Source: PFJX01 sp044227325
GTDB taxonomy: Bacteria > Pseudomonadota > Gammaproteobacteria > Burkholderiales > Thiobacillaceae
Assembly (NCBI GenBank): GCA_044227325.1
Contig: JBGAFI010000004.1
Span: 186,001-250,000, forward strand
Length of the DNA: 64,000 nucleotides
Direction of reading: 5' to 3'
In this document: positions 8,247 through 17,332 of the stretch, one piece after another
Numbering within the stretch: position 1 is the first letter of the stretch
How the letters are laid out: the number at the start of each line of letters is the position of its first letter
Made by a program: the position numbers and the translations under genes
The notes under the pieces: model-generated
Databases searched by the model: none
What the model was told of the DNA's origin: nothing
Seen by the model: only the letters and a program-made list of their open reading frames with translations

Positions 8247-9084
8247 GGCTGGTTTCCTGTCCGGCGTACACACCCCGCAGGGAGGGGATCAATTCCCAGG
8301 CGAGCCGATGCATCACCTCGTAAGCGGAAGGCGAGGCCGCACCCCGTTGCCGGTCGAAGCGATGCACCGGGACCTGCGCGGTGGCCGCCGCCTGGTAGGC
8401 ATTGGCGTCGGGGATCACGGTGTCCAGCATGGTCACCCGGCCCTGGGCGCGGATGAAGTTCTCGCGGATGGTGTCCGCCACCAGCCGGGAATTGTTGGAG
8501 CGGCGCAGGCAGTTGATGACTGCCTTCATGGGACCCAGCCCGGCGCCGATGGCGCTGGAGGCATCCAGTCGCTCCAGCATGCGCAGGGTGCCATCCATGA
8601 ACTCCGAGCCGCTCAATACATCGGGCCGCACCGGCGAGATGAGCAGATCGGCGGCCAGAGCCACCGCGTCCTCCAGGGCACCGGCTCCGCCGTGGGCGTC
8701 CAGGATGACGCAGTCGTAGTGGTCCACCACGTCCGGCGAGCGCAGGGCCAGCTTCAGGCGCACGGCCCGGTCGATGCGGCTGTAGAGCCAGTCCGAGAGA
8801 TTGATCTCCGGGCTGTCGGACACCACGATGTCCAGACAGCCGGCCAGTCGCGGCAGGTCGACGGGGGTGATCGCCTCCCGGGTCACCAGGCCCCGGGTGA
8901 TGACACGGGTGAGGCCATGGGGCGCTGGATGCCGGAGGGGGAAGTACTTGGACAGGGAGGGCTTCTCGTCGGCATCGATCAGCAGGACGCGCAATCCCAT
9001 CTCCGCCAGCAACGCACCCAGATTCGCGGCCAGGGTGGTCTTGCCCACGCCTCCCTTGGTACTGACCAGGGCGAGCTTGATCAT
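8236..9084 (-). CDS. parA: ParA-family partition ATPase of the ICE
   Basis: This is a 282-residue ParA/Soj-like P-loop ATPase. The deviant Walker A is at residues 9-17 (TKGGVGKTT), followed by the VLLIDADEKPSLSKYF region and the YDCVILDAHGG Walker B strand. ParA drives segregation together with ParB, whose gene overlaps its 3' end. It has no N-terminal DNA-binding extension, so it resembles the short type Ib/Soj proteins. In many related elements a DnaB helicase gene lies between ParA and ParB; here they are directly adjacent. An AlpA-like gene lies 78 bp upstream on the same strand and probably belongs to the same operon. Confidence 0.92.
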   Translation of the reverse strand: MIKLALVSTKGGVGKTTLAANLGALLAEMGLRVLLIDADEKPSLSKYFPLRHPAPHGLTRVITRGLVTREAITPVDLPRLAGCLDIVVSDSPEINLSDWLYSRIDRAVRLKLALRSPDVVDHYDCVILDAHGGAGALEDAVALAADLLISPVRPDVLSGSEFMDGTLRMLERLDASSAIGAGLGPMKAVINCLRRSNNSRLVADTIRENFIRAQGRVTMLDTVIPDANAYQAAATAQVPVHRFDRQRGAASPSAYEVMHRLAWELIPSLRGVYAGQETSHVR

Positions 9085-9162
9085 GGCCTCGAATGCCGCG
9101 GGTCGTCGTCGTGGCGTTCGCCACCGACGCTCCCGGGCACAGGCGTGGGTCGCTTCATGGCG

Positions 9163-9408
9163 TCAGGCCGCGTTGCCGCCGACGGTTTGCCGGCTCAGCC
9201 AGAGATCCAGTTCCGCCTTGCGGTATTTCACCAGTCGGCCCACCTTGATGTAGGGGATGGCATGCCGCTTGGTACACCGCCACACCTCCAGGGTGCGCGG
9301 ATTCAAGCCCAGATAGGCGGCCGCCTGTTCAGTGGTGAGAAGATCTGAACGCAGCAGGCTCGCCAGGATCGGGTGGGTTTCGAGTTGTTGTACTGCCGAT
9401 TGGGACAT
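9163..9408 (-). CDS. AlpA-like / excisionase-family helix-turn-helix protein
   Basis: This is an 81-residue protein with an HTH_17-type domain at about residues 22-75 (LLTTEQAAAYLGLNPRTLEVW, split here as LLTTEQAAAYLG and LNPRTLEVW, then IPYIKVGRLVKYRKAELD). This fold is shared by phage excisionases and AlpA-type activators. Its place just upstream of parA is typical of PFGI-1/ICEclc-class elements, where it is thought to act in regulation or excision. AACGGAGGTCCATC precedes the ATG at 9408. It is the first gene of the leftward replication/partition module. Whether it acts as an excisionase or as a transcription factor cannot be decided from the sequence. Confidence 0.8.
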   Translation of the reverse strand: MSQSAVQQLETHPILASLLRSDLLTTEQAAAYLGLNPRTLEVWRCTKRHAIPYIKVGRLVKYRKAELDLWLSRQTVGGNAA

Positions 9409-9725
9409 GATGGACCTCCGTTATTGCCCAGCGCGTCTGCGCAGTGGGTAGGACGATAAGAAAAAACTTCTTTGATGTGTCCGCTGGGGATGGCGCGCAT
9501 CGGGTCCAGCTGAACATCAGCGTCAACGGATGCCCACACATGATTCATAAGGGAAATCACAGGACATCCGGTGAAAACCCATGCGTTTGGTCATAGTGGG
9601 TAAAGCTGGAATAGACAGCGTGCGTCCGGAGTAACCGACGTGTGGCGGCGTACGGCGCGGTAGTGCCTGATGTAACTGGGTTATACAACCCGCCCAAGGA
9701 TGGGGCGCGGAATCACGGCAGCAGG
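9409..9725. other. Intergenic region upstream of the ICE partition operon
   Basis: These 317 bp have no supported gene. They hold the upstream region of the AlpA-like gene and a small perfect inverted repeat GGGTT-ATAC-AACCC at 9678-9691. The region probably contains the promoter for the leftward partition module, but I see no clear -35/-10 pair. Confidence 0.5.
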
Positions 9726-10301
9726 CTAATCCGCACCGTTGATGGATACAGTTTGTTGACGAGCCTCTTTGAGGTAGCGGGCGATAGTGCCCCGGTCCAG
9801 AACAAGCCCAAGCCGTTCGGCGTCAGCAACGATTTCGCTGGCGTCGACGTATGTGGCTTCCAGCTTGAGGCCATACCCCTGGGTGGCCAGGACGTAGATC
9901 AGGCGCAGGAGGAATCGCTTGCTGCGCGGATTGAGATCAACTTCCGCGATCATGTCCAGGCCGGCACCCACTTCACGCCCGGCCCATTTGCGCTCTAAGC
10001 GGAAACGCTCGCGTACCGCATCTAGCAACGCACTTGGAAGGGGCAAACCCTTTCCGAGGGCCTGCTCCATGACACTGAAGGGATGGATGGTCTGCTGGCT
10101 TCCATTGGTCCCGCTCCTCAAGATGCGGTAGACCTTGGATGCTTCAGCGAATTCCTCAGGCAACTCGCGGCCGTCGAGGCGAATTCCGGCGCCTTTGAGC
10201 CGGTCTGGATCGAAACCGCACAACAGCAGTGCGGCGTCGCGATAGCTCCAGGAATCGAGCCTTGACCAGAAAACGAAATCGAGTTGATGGTGGTTCATCA
10301 T
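9726..10301 (-). CDS. Hypothetical ICE-associated protein
   Basis: This is a soluble protein of 191 residues from the ATG at 10301; an upstream TTG at 10346 would add 15. The N-terminus (DFVFWSRLDSWSYRDAALLL) is followed by CGFDPDRL, a pattern seen in small proteins of mobile elements that I cannot assign to a named family. The C-terminal third (DASEIVADAERLGL, RGTIARYLKEA) looks like a helix-turn-helix of the kind that ends many element-borne regulators. It reads toward the partition module but is separated from it by 317 bp. Function unknown. Confidence is for being a real gene. Confidence 0.6.
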   Translation of the reverse strand: MMNHHQLDFVFWSRLDSWSYRDAALLLCGFDPDRLKGAGIRLDGRELPEEFAEASKVYRILRSGTNGSQQTIHPFSVMEQALGKGLPLPSALLDAVRERFRLERKWAGREVGAGLDMIAEVDLNPRSKRFLLRLIYVLATQGYGLKLEATYVDASEIVADAERLGLVLDRGTIARYLKEARQQTVSINGAD

Positions 10302-10418
10302 CCCAAAAATTTTCTTGCGCGACAGTGACCAATTAGACCGAACCAACAGGACAATAACGCCGAATATTTCCTCATCGGCCGGTATCTCAAAAACACCTAC
10401 CTGCCAGATCCGCCCATC

Positions 10419-11057
10419 CTAAGAAATCATTGGCTCCTCAATTGAGCCTTGCATTTTAGAACCCTGTAGTCCACACAAGTACGTATCCACAATACTTTGA
10501 CCAACCTCAACAAGATCGAATGCGGAGGTATCAAGCATCCAGTTATGAATCAATCCATCCATGACCACATGTAGACCGAGAGCGTGGATTTGACAGTTGG
10601 CTTCAGGCAGTGCGGCCAATAACAAGTGCTGCTTGAGCATTTCAACATGACGGACCCGCACATTTATCAGACGCTCGCGCACCGCCATGATTTCATCAAC
10701 GTATTCGATCTTATGAGCAGTGATCTCGAAAAATCGACGCAACCTGCCATCGACCAGCATTGATTTGAATAGATAGATTGCATGCTCACGCAATCTAACG
10801 GCAACCGGCTCACTCGTCTGGGAACCAAGCAGGATAATCGCGCTTTCAAATGGCAACAATGCACGTTCCATCAATGAATCGAACAATTCGCGTTTATCTC
10901 GGAAATGCCAATAAATCGCACCACGCGTAACTCCGGCTGCCGAGGCAATATCCTGGAGACTAGTACGTGAGAGGCCTTGCACTTCAAACAATCGCTCAGC
11001 CGCATCCAATATGGCGTTGCGCGTGACTTCGGCCTGAGCTTTTGTCTTGCGAACCAT
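10419..11057 (-). CDS. TetR-family repressor (AcrR/TtgR-like)
   Basis: This is a 212-residue regulator. The N-terminal helix-turn-helix reads TSLQDIASAAGVTRGAIYWH, followed by FRDKRELFDSL, which is the AcrR/TtgR type that controls RND pumps. The C-terminal ligand-binding domain is of normal length and ends without extension. The ATG at 11057 is preferred to the longer frame because the conserved KTKAQAEVTRNAILDAAE start follows directly. It lies at the end of the leftward cargo (RND operon, MlaE, GlgC, PldA), 44 bp after the phospholipase gene. It may therefore regulate that set, or be a partner of the second TetR at 23.4 kb. No operator was identified for it. Confidence 0.85.
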   Translation of the reverse strand: MVRKTKAQAEVTRNAILDAAERLFEVQGLSRTSLQDIASAAGVTRGAIYWHFRDKRELFDSLMERALLPFESAIILLGSQTSEPVAVRLREHAIYLFKSMLVDGRLRRFFEITAHKIEYVDEIMAVRERLINVRVRHVEMLKQHLLLAALPEANCQIHALGLHVVMDGLIHNWMLDTSAFDLVEVGQSIVDTYLCGLQGSKMQGSIEEPMIS

Positions 11058-11101
11058 AATTAACCTAAGGATGTTGGAGTGATTACCAACGAGCCGCCCC
11101 G

Positions 11102-12256
11102 TCATCTGACAATTGAAAACCCCACCCTAGCCTGCAAATCCTGTTCAATGCCATAGTCAAGCAAACTCTCACCATACCCCTTGAATAATTGGAAATGCAG
11201 ATAGCCTCCTGTACGCGCGAATAGTGGCCTGCGTAGCGGATAAGAGAGGTCGAGTTGGGCACTGCCATGCCCGGTGGTGCCTCGCCTCAGTTGCGTGGTT
11301 AAAACCCAGCTGTCTTCCCTGCCGTAACGAAAAATCCAATCCGCATAACCCCGATAACGTTGTATCTCCGGATTGTCATCCTTATCCAAATAACCATAGA
11401 ACTTGGGAGCAAAAATCAGCGCGCGCCCATCGGCGAAAGCAGTACTCCAGACGGGTTGCAGGAACAGGATATTGATACTGCGCGAACTGGTACCATCCTT
11501 ACCATTAGATTCATGTTCGAAACCGCCGCGCAGCAGGTCTGGCATCAGACCCTTGCCCAAGCTAGCACCCTGCCAGAAAAAACTTGGTTTATAACTGGTG
11601 TCGTGAAATGGCGCCGAGTCCGATCCAATATCCCAGAGAGATGTCTGCGTATAACCAAAATGCAGTCCTGACAACGGTGAAAACCACTCTACTGGAAGGC
11701 TGTCCGGATCAAAAATCCGGTACTTGAAGCTCAACTGAAATCGAGCGGTGGCACCATCGCCACCGCCGATCACGAAATACATGGGCTCATTGGCCGAAAG
11801 TGCTGGTTCGTTCACCGGGAACAATAGCTGGCCAATATCGTTAGATTTCTTGTCAGGCGATTCACTCGCCCCGTCTGCCTGCATTTTTTGGATCGCATCG
11901 GGCGTGGCGATCAATAGGGCTAGCCGGTTCGACTGCACGCCGGCCAGATCAACTCTGGCCAGGCCTGAAAGATTGCTGGGGAGTACACCGCGATAGCTCC
12001 GGCGAATGCCTTCTTCCGCAGTTGGCTCAACGGGAGTCAGTTCCATCTCAAGGGTCCTGCTATCGTTCGCAATCCTGAGCCTAAGCGTGGCGGGCCAATC
12101 GACTTGTGACGCCGGTTTGACGACATCAAGCATGATTGGTACGCCTGAACGCGCGGATTCGTCGGGAGTAGCGATCAGCCAAAGCGCGGCTTGGGTGAAA
12201 TTCAACGCGCCAGACACAAAATACAACAAGGCTATTTGAATAATCTTTCGTGACAT
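11102..12256 (-). CDS. pldA: Outer-membrane phospholipase A (OMPLA)
   Basis: This is a 384-residue precursor. The start at 12256 gives a good signal peptide (RKIIQIALLYFVSGALNF); the longer frame adds 38 residues of no signal character. The mature part has the OMPLA signatures: LHFGYTQTSLWDI near the first strands, YKPSFFWQ, and the catalytic motif HESNG followed by SRSIN. These supply the His, Ser and Asn of the OMPLA triad. The last residues form beta strands ending in a hydrophobic tail. About 150 residues between the signal and the barrel exceed the usual length and may be a periplasmic domain. OMPLA hydrolyses phospholipids that reach the outer leaflet, which fits with the nearby MlaE and efflux genes. 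Confidence 0.85.
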   Translation of the reverse strand: MSRKIIQIALLYFVSGALNFTQAALWLIATPDESARSGVPIMLDVVKPASQVDWPATLRLRIANDSRTLEMELTPVEPTAEEGIRRSYRGVLPSNLSGLARVDLAGVQSNRLALLIATPDAIQKMQADGASESPDKKSNDIGQLLFPVNEPALSANEPMYFVIGGGDGATARFQLSFKYRIFDPDSLPVEWFSPLSGLHFGYTQTSLWDIGSDSAPFHDTSYKPSFFWQGASLGKGLMPDLLRGGFEHESNGKDGTSSRSINILFLQPVWSTAFADGRALIFAPKFYGYLDKDDNPEIQRYRGYADWIFRYGREDSWVLTTQLRRGTTGHGSAQLDLSYPLRRPLFARTGGYLHFQLFKGYGESLLDYGIEQDLQARVGFSIVR

Positions 12257-12432
12257 TGTCCTGAGTCCCTCGACATTCCGAGGAGGGAAGAAGCCAACCG
12301 GCTTTCCCAGCACAGCTGATCCAGTAGTGGTATTCAATACGTTGCCTCCAATCAGTAAGAATGCGCTCATGCTTCATGTCTCCGGGACCGCGATTTCAAG
12401 TTCCGTCTCCTGTGTGTAACGCATAGTGGCAT

Positions 12433-13752
12433 TCAAGCCCTCGAAATCCCGCGCGGATCGAGCATCTCGGGCGTGATCAGTGTGATGCCGTGCTCGGTGA
12501 CGTGGAAACGTCGGCGGTCCTCGGCCGGGTCAATACCGGCCCGCAGGCCATCGGGCAGAACGGAGTGTTTGTCGACCACCGTGCGCCGCAGATGCACCTC
12601 GCGCCCGACCACCACATTGGGCAGCAACACTGAATCCTCGATCAGGCCGCCCTCGCCGACGCGCACCTTGGAAAAGAGGATGGAACGCCGCACGCTGGCG
12701 CCACTGACGATGCAGCCGCTGGAAACCACCGAGTCGATTGCCATGCCGCGGCGGCCATCATCGTCAAACACAAACTTGGCCGCCGGCAGCTGGCGCTGCA
12801 AGCTGCGAATCGGCCATGCGTCATCGTAGAGGTTGAGGTCGGGCACGACCTGAACCAGATCCATGTTGGCAGCCCAATAGGCGTCAATCGTGCCTACGTC
12901 ACGCCAATACGGACGTTCGCCGACCATATTGACGCAGCTGTCCTCGAAACGATGCGCCATCACACGATAGCGAGGCACCAGCCAGGGCAGCAGATCATGG
13001 CCGAAATCATGGCTGGACTTGTCATCGGCAGCATCACGCGAAAGTTGTTCGCACAGGAACCGTCGATCGAATACATAGATGCCCATGCTCGCCAAAGCAC
13101 GCTCGGGTCGGTCAGGTAGCGACTTGGGGTGGGCTGGCTTTTCTTCGAAACTGATGATGCGGAACTCTGCATCGATGTCGACAATACCGAAGCTACAAGC
13201 TTCCTCCATCGGCACCTCGATGCAAGCCACGGTGGCATCCGCCTGGCTTCGCACATGGTCAGCCAGCATCCTCGCGTAGTCCATCTTGTAAACATGATCT
13301 CCAGCCAGGATCAGCACCAGATCCGGATCGATCTCGCAAACCATGTCCAGATTCTGGAACACCGCATTTGCCGTGCCGGTGTACCACTGTTCGTCGACCC
13401 GTTGCTGGGCCGGTACCACATCAATGAATTCGCCCAAATTGACGTCCAAGAAGTTCCAACCGCGTTCGATATGGCGAATTAGGCTCTGCGCCTTGTATTG
13501 CGTGAGCACGCCGATACGACGGATGCCCGAGTTGACGCAGTTGCTGAGCGCGAAGTCGATGATGCTGAACTTGCCGCCGAACGGTACCGCAGGCTTCGCG
13601 CGCCGCGCGGTCAGCGGCCCAAGACGGCTACCGCGTCCTCCCGCCAGCACCAGTGCATAGGTATGCTGTATCAGTTGGCAAAGGTCGTCTGGGCGCTTGT
13701 GGAGGCTGTACGCACGGCTACCATGGCCGATGCCGGACATGGTGTCATCCAT
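12433..13752 (-). CDS. glgC: Glucose-1-phosphate adenylyltransferase
   Basis: This is a 439-residue enzyme of normal length that makes ADP-glucose from glucose-1-phosphate and ATP for glycogen synthesis. The nucleotidyltransferase signature AGGRGSRLGPLTARRAKPA is at about residues 36-54, GDHVYKMDYARML follows, and the FEEKPAHP block contacts the sugar phosphate. The C-terminal part is a left-handed beta-helix region. The ATG at 13752 has AAGAGGTGATTATTC in front of it. No other glycogen gene is visible, so its presence in ICE cargo is odd; it might supplement a chromosomal pathway. It lies in the leftward cargo between the UbiB-like and PldA genes. Confidence 0.95.
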   Translation of the reverse strand: MDDTMSGIGHGSRAYSLHKRPDDLCQLIQHTYALVLAGGRGSRLGPLTARRAKPAVPFGGKFSIIDFALSNCVNSGIRRIGVLTQYKAQSLIRHIERGWNFLDVNLGEFIDVVPAQQRVDEQWYTGTANAVFQNLDMVCEIDPDLVLILAGDHVYKMDYARMLADHVRSQADATVACIEVPMEEACSFGIVDIDAEFRIISFEEKPAHPKSLPDRPERALASMGIYVFDRRFLCEQLSRDAADDKSSHDFGHDLLPWLVPRYRVMAHRFEDSCVNMVGERPYWRDVGTIDAYWAANMDLVQVVPDLNLYDDAWPIRSLQRQLPAAKFVFDDDGRRGMAIDSVVSSGCIVSGASVRRSILFSKVRVGEGGLIEDSVLLPNVVVGREVHLRRTVVDKHSVLPDGLRAGIDPAEDRRRFHVTEHGITLITPEMLDPRGISRA

Positions 13753-13902
13753 GAATAATCACCTCTTGTCGGAAATACCCAAAGTACCGTCGACCACAGT
13801 ACGCACTTGCGCCCATGCTGGTCGGTATTCCCATGCTTTCAGCCGGGGATGAGAATAATCGTGCCGAGATGATTGGCACCGTTGTACCGTGGCATGACGA
13901 AT

Positions 13903-15600
13903 TCATTCCTTCCTCCCATTGCGCAGGATGGAAACCAATAGCCATTGGCCGCTGAAGACCACACCCAAGAGACCGAGCAGACTGGAAGAAGGTAGCCCGG
14001 TCACAGGGCCGGGAGCGCCTCCCACGTCTATGACGATGGCCGAACCGACAATCAGGACAGCGGTGATGATGGCTAGCGTCTGCCAACTCGCGGCGCGGTC
14101 CAGTTGACGGCCAAATTGTTTGAATGGGAGTATCTCAACTTGAAACTGCGGCTTGCCACACCGCGCCACGCGCATGGGCTGGCGCAGGCCTTGCGGCAAG
14201 CCGGCATGGTGAGTGGCCGCGCCGCTCAGCGTGCGCCTGCTGCGTCGGATCATGTTGGCGGGGGATACATGGTCCAGCAGTACCCGTTTCAGGAAGGGCG
14301 CGGCGCTGGCCGCCATATCGAAGTCCGGGTCAAGTTGCCGGCCCCTGCCTTCCAAGTTGATGAAGGCCTTGATCAGTAGCGTCAGGTCGGGCGGCAAAAC
14401 CAGCCCGTGTTCGCGCAGGATAGCGAGCAGATCAGTAAGCGTGGCACCCAGATCTAGTTGTTTCAACGACACGCCACGGTAATGGTCAACGAAACAGCCG
14501 ATCTCGCCCTTCAATCGATCGAGCTCCGTTTCACTTCTCTCCTGGTCACCCTCTTCCCAATCCAAGAGGATATCGACCACGGCTTCGGCGTCATGGCTCA
14601 CCAGACCATTGAGTAACACGGCGACCTGATAGCGGCGTTCATCGGTAAGCTGCCCCATCATGCCGACACTGATGAATGCGATGCGGTTATCGGGCAAATA
14701 GAAGACGTTGCCGGGGTGGGGGGCGGCCTGGAAAAAGCCGTCCTCCAGCATCATCTTTAATTCCGCCTCCACCTCGCGCCGAGCCAGTAGCCCGCGGTCC
14801 AGCCCGGCCACGTCCACAGCCGCCAGGTCCCGGCCGGGGATGCCCTGGATCAGGTCCTGCACGTTGAGCCGCTCACCGACCCATCGCCAATGGATACGGG
14901 GAAGAACGATTTCGGGATGCCACGCGAAGTTGGCGGCGATGCGCTCGGCATTTCGGCACTCGGCGGCGAAATCCAGCTCGCGCCGCAGGGAAACGGTGAA
15001 CTGCCGGACCAAGTCAGGCATGTGGAAGCGTCGCAACTCCGGTGCTTCCGTTTCGACAACCTCAGCCAAGTGGGCCAGCAAGCGCAGGTCTGCCTCAACC
15101 ACCGTGCGGATACCGGGGCGGCGTACCTTCAGCACTACCTCGCTTCCGCTGAACAGCCGTCCCCTATACACCTGGGCCAGTAACGCGGTAGCCACGGGCT
15201 CGGCATCCAGCGCCGCAAATACTCGTTCCGGATCAGTACCCAGATCCTCGCGCAGTTGTGGCCGTAGCATGTCGAAGGGTACGGCGGGCGCAACGTCCTG
15301 AAGCTTGCTGAACTCGCTGATCCATTCGGACGGAAGCAGATCCACTCGGGTTGCGAGAATCTGGCCCAGCTTGACGAAGGTCGGCCCAAGGTCTTCCAGT
15401 GCCCGACGCGCTCTGACCGGCGGTTCCAGCAATACCAGTTCTTCTGGCGCGCGCCAGTGCAGGACGCGACCAGCCTCTTCCAGTACACCAGCCAGACCGA
15501 TGCGGCGAACCTGATCGCCAAAGCCATAGCGGATCAGGACAACCGCGATTTCATGCAGCCGTCCCAGATCGTGCAAAGCTCCGATGGCTTGCGATAGCAT
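13903..15600 (-). CDS. UbiB/AarF (ABC1)-family protein with a degenerate active site
   Basis: This is a 565-residue protein with the ABC1/UbiB kinase-like fold and two C-terminal membrane helices (about residues 508-528 and 535-556). The N-terminal KxGQ motif is kept (GPTFVKLGQILATR), as is the ATP-lysine strand VVLKVRRPG and the RRELDFAAE block. The catalytic loop, normally HADPHPGN, reads QAAPHPGN. The DFG-type metal-binding motif, normally LDFG, reads ISVG. Both key Asp residues are therefore missing and a kinase or ATPase reaction looks unlikely. UbiB proteins support coenzyme Q synthesis by handling membrane lipids. Its start overlaps the stop of the DUF2934 gene by one base, so the two are translationally coupled. 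Confidence 0.85.
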   Translation of the reverse strand: MLSQAIGALHDLGRLHEIAVVLIRYGFGDQVRRIGLAGVLEEAGRVLHWRAPEELVLLEPPVRARRALEDLGPTFVKLGQILATRVDLLPSEWISEFSKLQDVAPAVPFDMLRPQLREDLGTDPERVFAALDAEPVATALLAQVYRGRLFSGSEVVLKVRRPGIRTVVEADLRLLAHLAEVVETEAPELRRFHMPDLVRQFTVSLRRELDFAAECRNAERIAANFAWHPEIVLPRIHWRWVGERLNVQDLIQGIPGRDLAAVDVAGLDRGLLARREVEAELKMMLEDGFFQAAPHPGNVFYLPDNRIAFISVGMMGQLTDERRYQVAVLLNGLVSHDAEAVVDILLDWEEGDQERSETELDRLKGEIGCFVDHYRGVSLKQLDLGATLTDLLAILREHGLVLPPDLTLLIKAFINLEGRGRQLDPDFDMAASAAPFLKRVLLDHVSPANMIRRSRRTLSGAATHHAGLPQGLRQPMRVARCGKPQFQVEILPFKQFGRQLDRAASWQTLAIITAVLIVGSAIVIDVGGAPGPVTGLPSSSLLGLLGVVFSGQWLLVSILRNGRKE

Positions 15601-16400
15601 CAGCGACGCCCTTTGGCTGAAGAGGGCTTCCCGCCAGCGTCGGCCGTGTGCAGATGCTCGACGACACCCTTGATGATGCCGTTGGCGATCCCAGCGAGCA
15701 GCGCATATTGTTTATGTAGCGCCTCCGCCCCGATATCAGCTTGTTCATGCAGTGTATTGGTGAATACGTGGGCAAGTTGCTTCAGAGCCGGTTCGACCTT
15801 TTGGCCCACTGCAGTGCCGCCGACGCGGGCATGTTCGGCCAGGTCCGACAGAGTGGCCTGGGCAAATCCGGTAGCGTCTTTCGCGCCTTCCGTCAGCGTT
15901 TCGATAAACATTGACTCCAAAGCGTCGAGGTCATCCAATGATTTCTGGATCGCCTGCCGGGAGAATTCGTTGCCGCGACCAGCGGCCTCCTGTAGCGCCA
16001 AGTGCGTGGCCTCGGCGGCTGACGCCAAAGCCTCGTCCAGGCCCCGAATAGCCTCTCTCAGCGCGGTTGCCCCCTCCGCCGCGCCCGCCGTGAACTCTTT
16101 TGCCCCGGCGACCACGGCAGCTGAGACCCCAGGATCATTTGCCAGGGTGGAACGTACTCGGCCTTCGATCGAACCGTCGATCACAACGATGCCTTCCTGT
16201 CCCAACATGCGGTCGATATCTGCTTCGGCGGCAAGCCAATCCGCCGCCATATCGTCTACGAGAAAGCCCCGCTTTTCCGCATGGTAGTAAGCGGCCTCGG
16301 CAATCATTCGGTAGCGTTCGTTCAAAGTGATTTCGCGTTTAGGCACGGTGACGGCTTTTGCCTTGTCCTTATTGCTGGTGCTGGCAGTACTCTTGCTCAT
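15600..16400 (-). CDS. DUF2934 / DUF6781 domain protein
   Basis: This is a 266-residue soluble protein. An N-terminal DUF2934 unit at about residues 24-70 (RYRMIAEAAYYHAEKRGF, then DDMAADWLAAEADIDRML) is followed by a long Ala-rich helical domain of DUF6781 type, amphipathic like the phasin or apolipoprotein class. It is coupled to the UbiB-like gene at its 3' end and lies 137 bp after MlaE. DUF2934 proteins are often found with stress and storage genes, but the function is unknown. The helical part could bind membrane or lipid surfaces, which would fit with the UbiB-like, MlaE and SYLF genes nearby; this is inference. Confidence 0.7.
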   Translation of the reverse strand: MSKSTASTSNKDKAKAVTVPKREITLNERYRMIAEAAYYHAEKRGFLVDDMAADWLAAEADIDRMLGQEGIVVIDGSIEGRVRSTLANDPGVSAAVVAGAKEFTAGAAEGATALREAIRGLDEALASAAEATHLALQEAAGRGNEFSRQAIQKSLDDLDALESMFIETLTEGAKDATGFAQATLSDLAEHARVGGTAVGQKVEPALKQLAHVFTNTLHEQADIGAEALHKQYALLAGIANGIIKGVVEHLHTADAGGKPSSAKGRR

Positions 16401-16537
16401 GGTCTTACCTCCATCTACTAAATCGTCGCATCAGCGACATTCGATATCCTTCCCAGAAAGAAGGGTCTGAACCTTTGCAACAAAGTCACCCGTAGGCATC
16501 GTCGCTCCTCAATGTCGGGGAAGGTCCGGACTCCTCA

Positions 16538-17332
16538 TCATTTCCCCGAAAACATGAAGGCCGTCAGAATGACGTCGGAGGCCAGGACAGCTAACGAAGA
16601 GGTCACCACGGTTCGTGTCGTGGCAGCTGACACACCCTCGGCGGTTGGTTTGGCATCAAAACCCTCGAAGACGGCGATCCAACAGACAATGACGCCGAAG
16701 ACAGTGCTCTTGATCACGCCATTGAGGACGTCGCGTCGAACATCGACCGAGTCCTGGATTTGCGACCAAAACGCGCCTTCATCAATGCCGATCAGGCGCA
16801 CGCAAACTAGGTAACCCCCGAAGATACCCACTGCCGAGAAAAGTCCCGCCAGCAATGGCATGGACAGGAGCCCTGCCCAGAATCGCGGCGCGACGACCCG
16901 AGCGATGGGGCTGACCGCCATCATCTCCATCGCCGATAACTGCTCGGTGGCTTTCATCAAGCCGATTTCGGTGGTTATGGATGAACCGGCACGGCTGGCA
17001 AACAACAATCCGGTAAGCACCGGACCCAGCTCGCGCAACAAGGTCAAGGAAACCAGAACACCGCTCGAATCGGCCGATCCAAAGCGTTGCAGCGTGTCGT
17101 AACCTTGCAGCCCAAGGATCATGCCGACGAAGAGGCCCGAGATGGTGATGATCAACAGGCTCAGTACACCGGCGGCGTATATTTCCCGTACGGTCAGACT
17201 GAAACGCCGCAACGCCGTGCCTGACAGCGCCAAGGTCATCAGCATGAAACGGCAGGCAACGCCAAGCTTCCAAATGCTGTCAATCACGCGCCGGCCAAGA
17301 GCGCGGAGCGCGTCGGTAAGGGTGTAGCTCAT
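16538..17332 (-). CDS. mlaE: MlaE-family ABC lipid transporter permease
   Basis: This is a 264-residue integral membrane permease with five or six helices and the MlaE-family signatures GMILGLQGYDTLQRFG, LRELGPVLTGLLFASRAGSS and the TTEIGLMKATEQLSAME block. MlaE proteins work with the ATPase MlaF and the lipid-binding protein MlaD in phospholipid or solvent-related transport (Ttg2 in Pseudomonas). Neither partner is encoded nearby, so it must borrow a chromosomal ATPase or act differently. Its ATG overlaps the stop of the outer-membrane factor gene (ATGA), which couples it to the RND efflux operon. Pairing of a lone MlaE with an RND pump is unusual. Confidence 0.9.
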   Translation of the reverse strand: MSYTLTDALRALGRRVIDSIWKLGVACRFMLMTLALSGTALRRFSLTVREIYAAGVLSLLIITISGLFVGMILGLQGYDTLQRFGSADSSGVLVSLTLLRELGPVLTGLLFASRAGSSITTEIGLMKATEQLSAMEMMAVSPIARVVAPRFWAGLLSMPLLAGLFSAVGIFGGYLVCVRLIGIDEGAFWSQIQDSVDVRRDVLNGVIKSTVFGVIVCWIAVFEGFDAKPTAEGVSAATTRTVVTSSLAVLASDVILTAFMFSGK

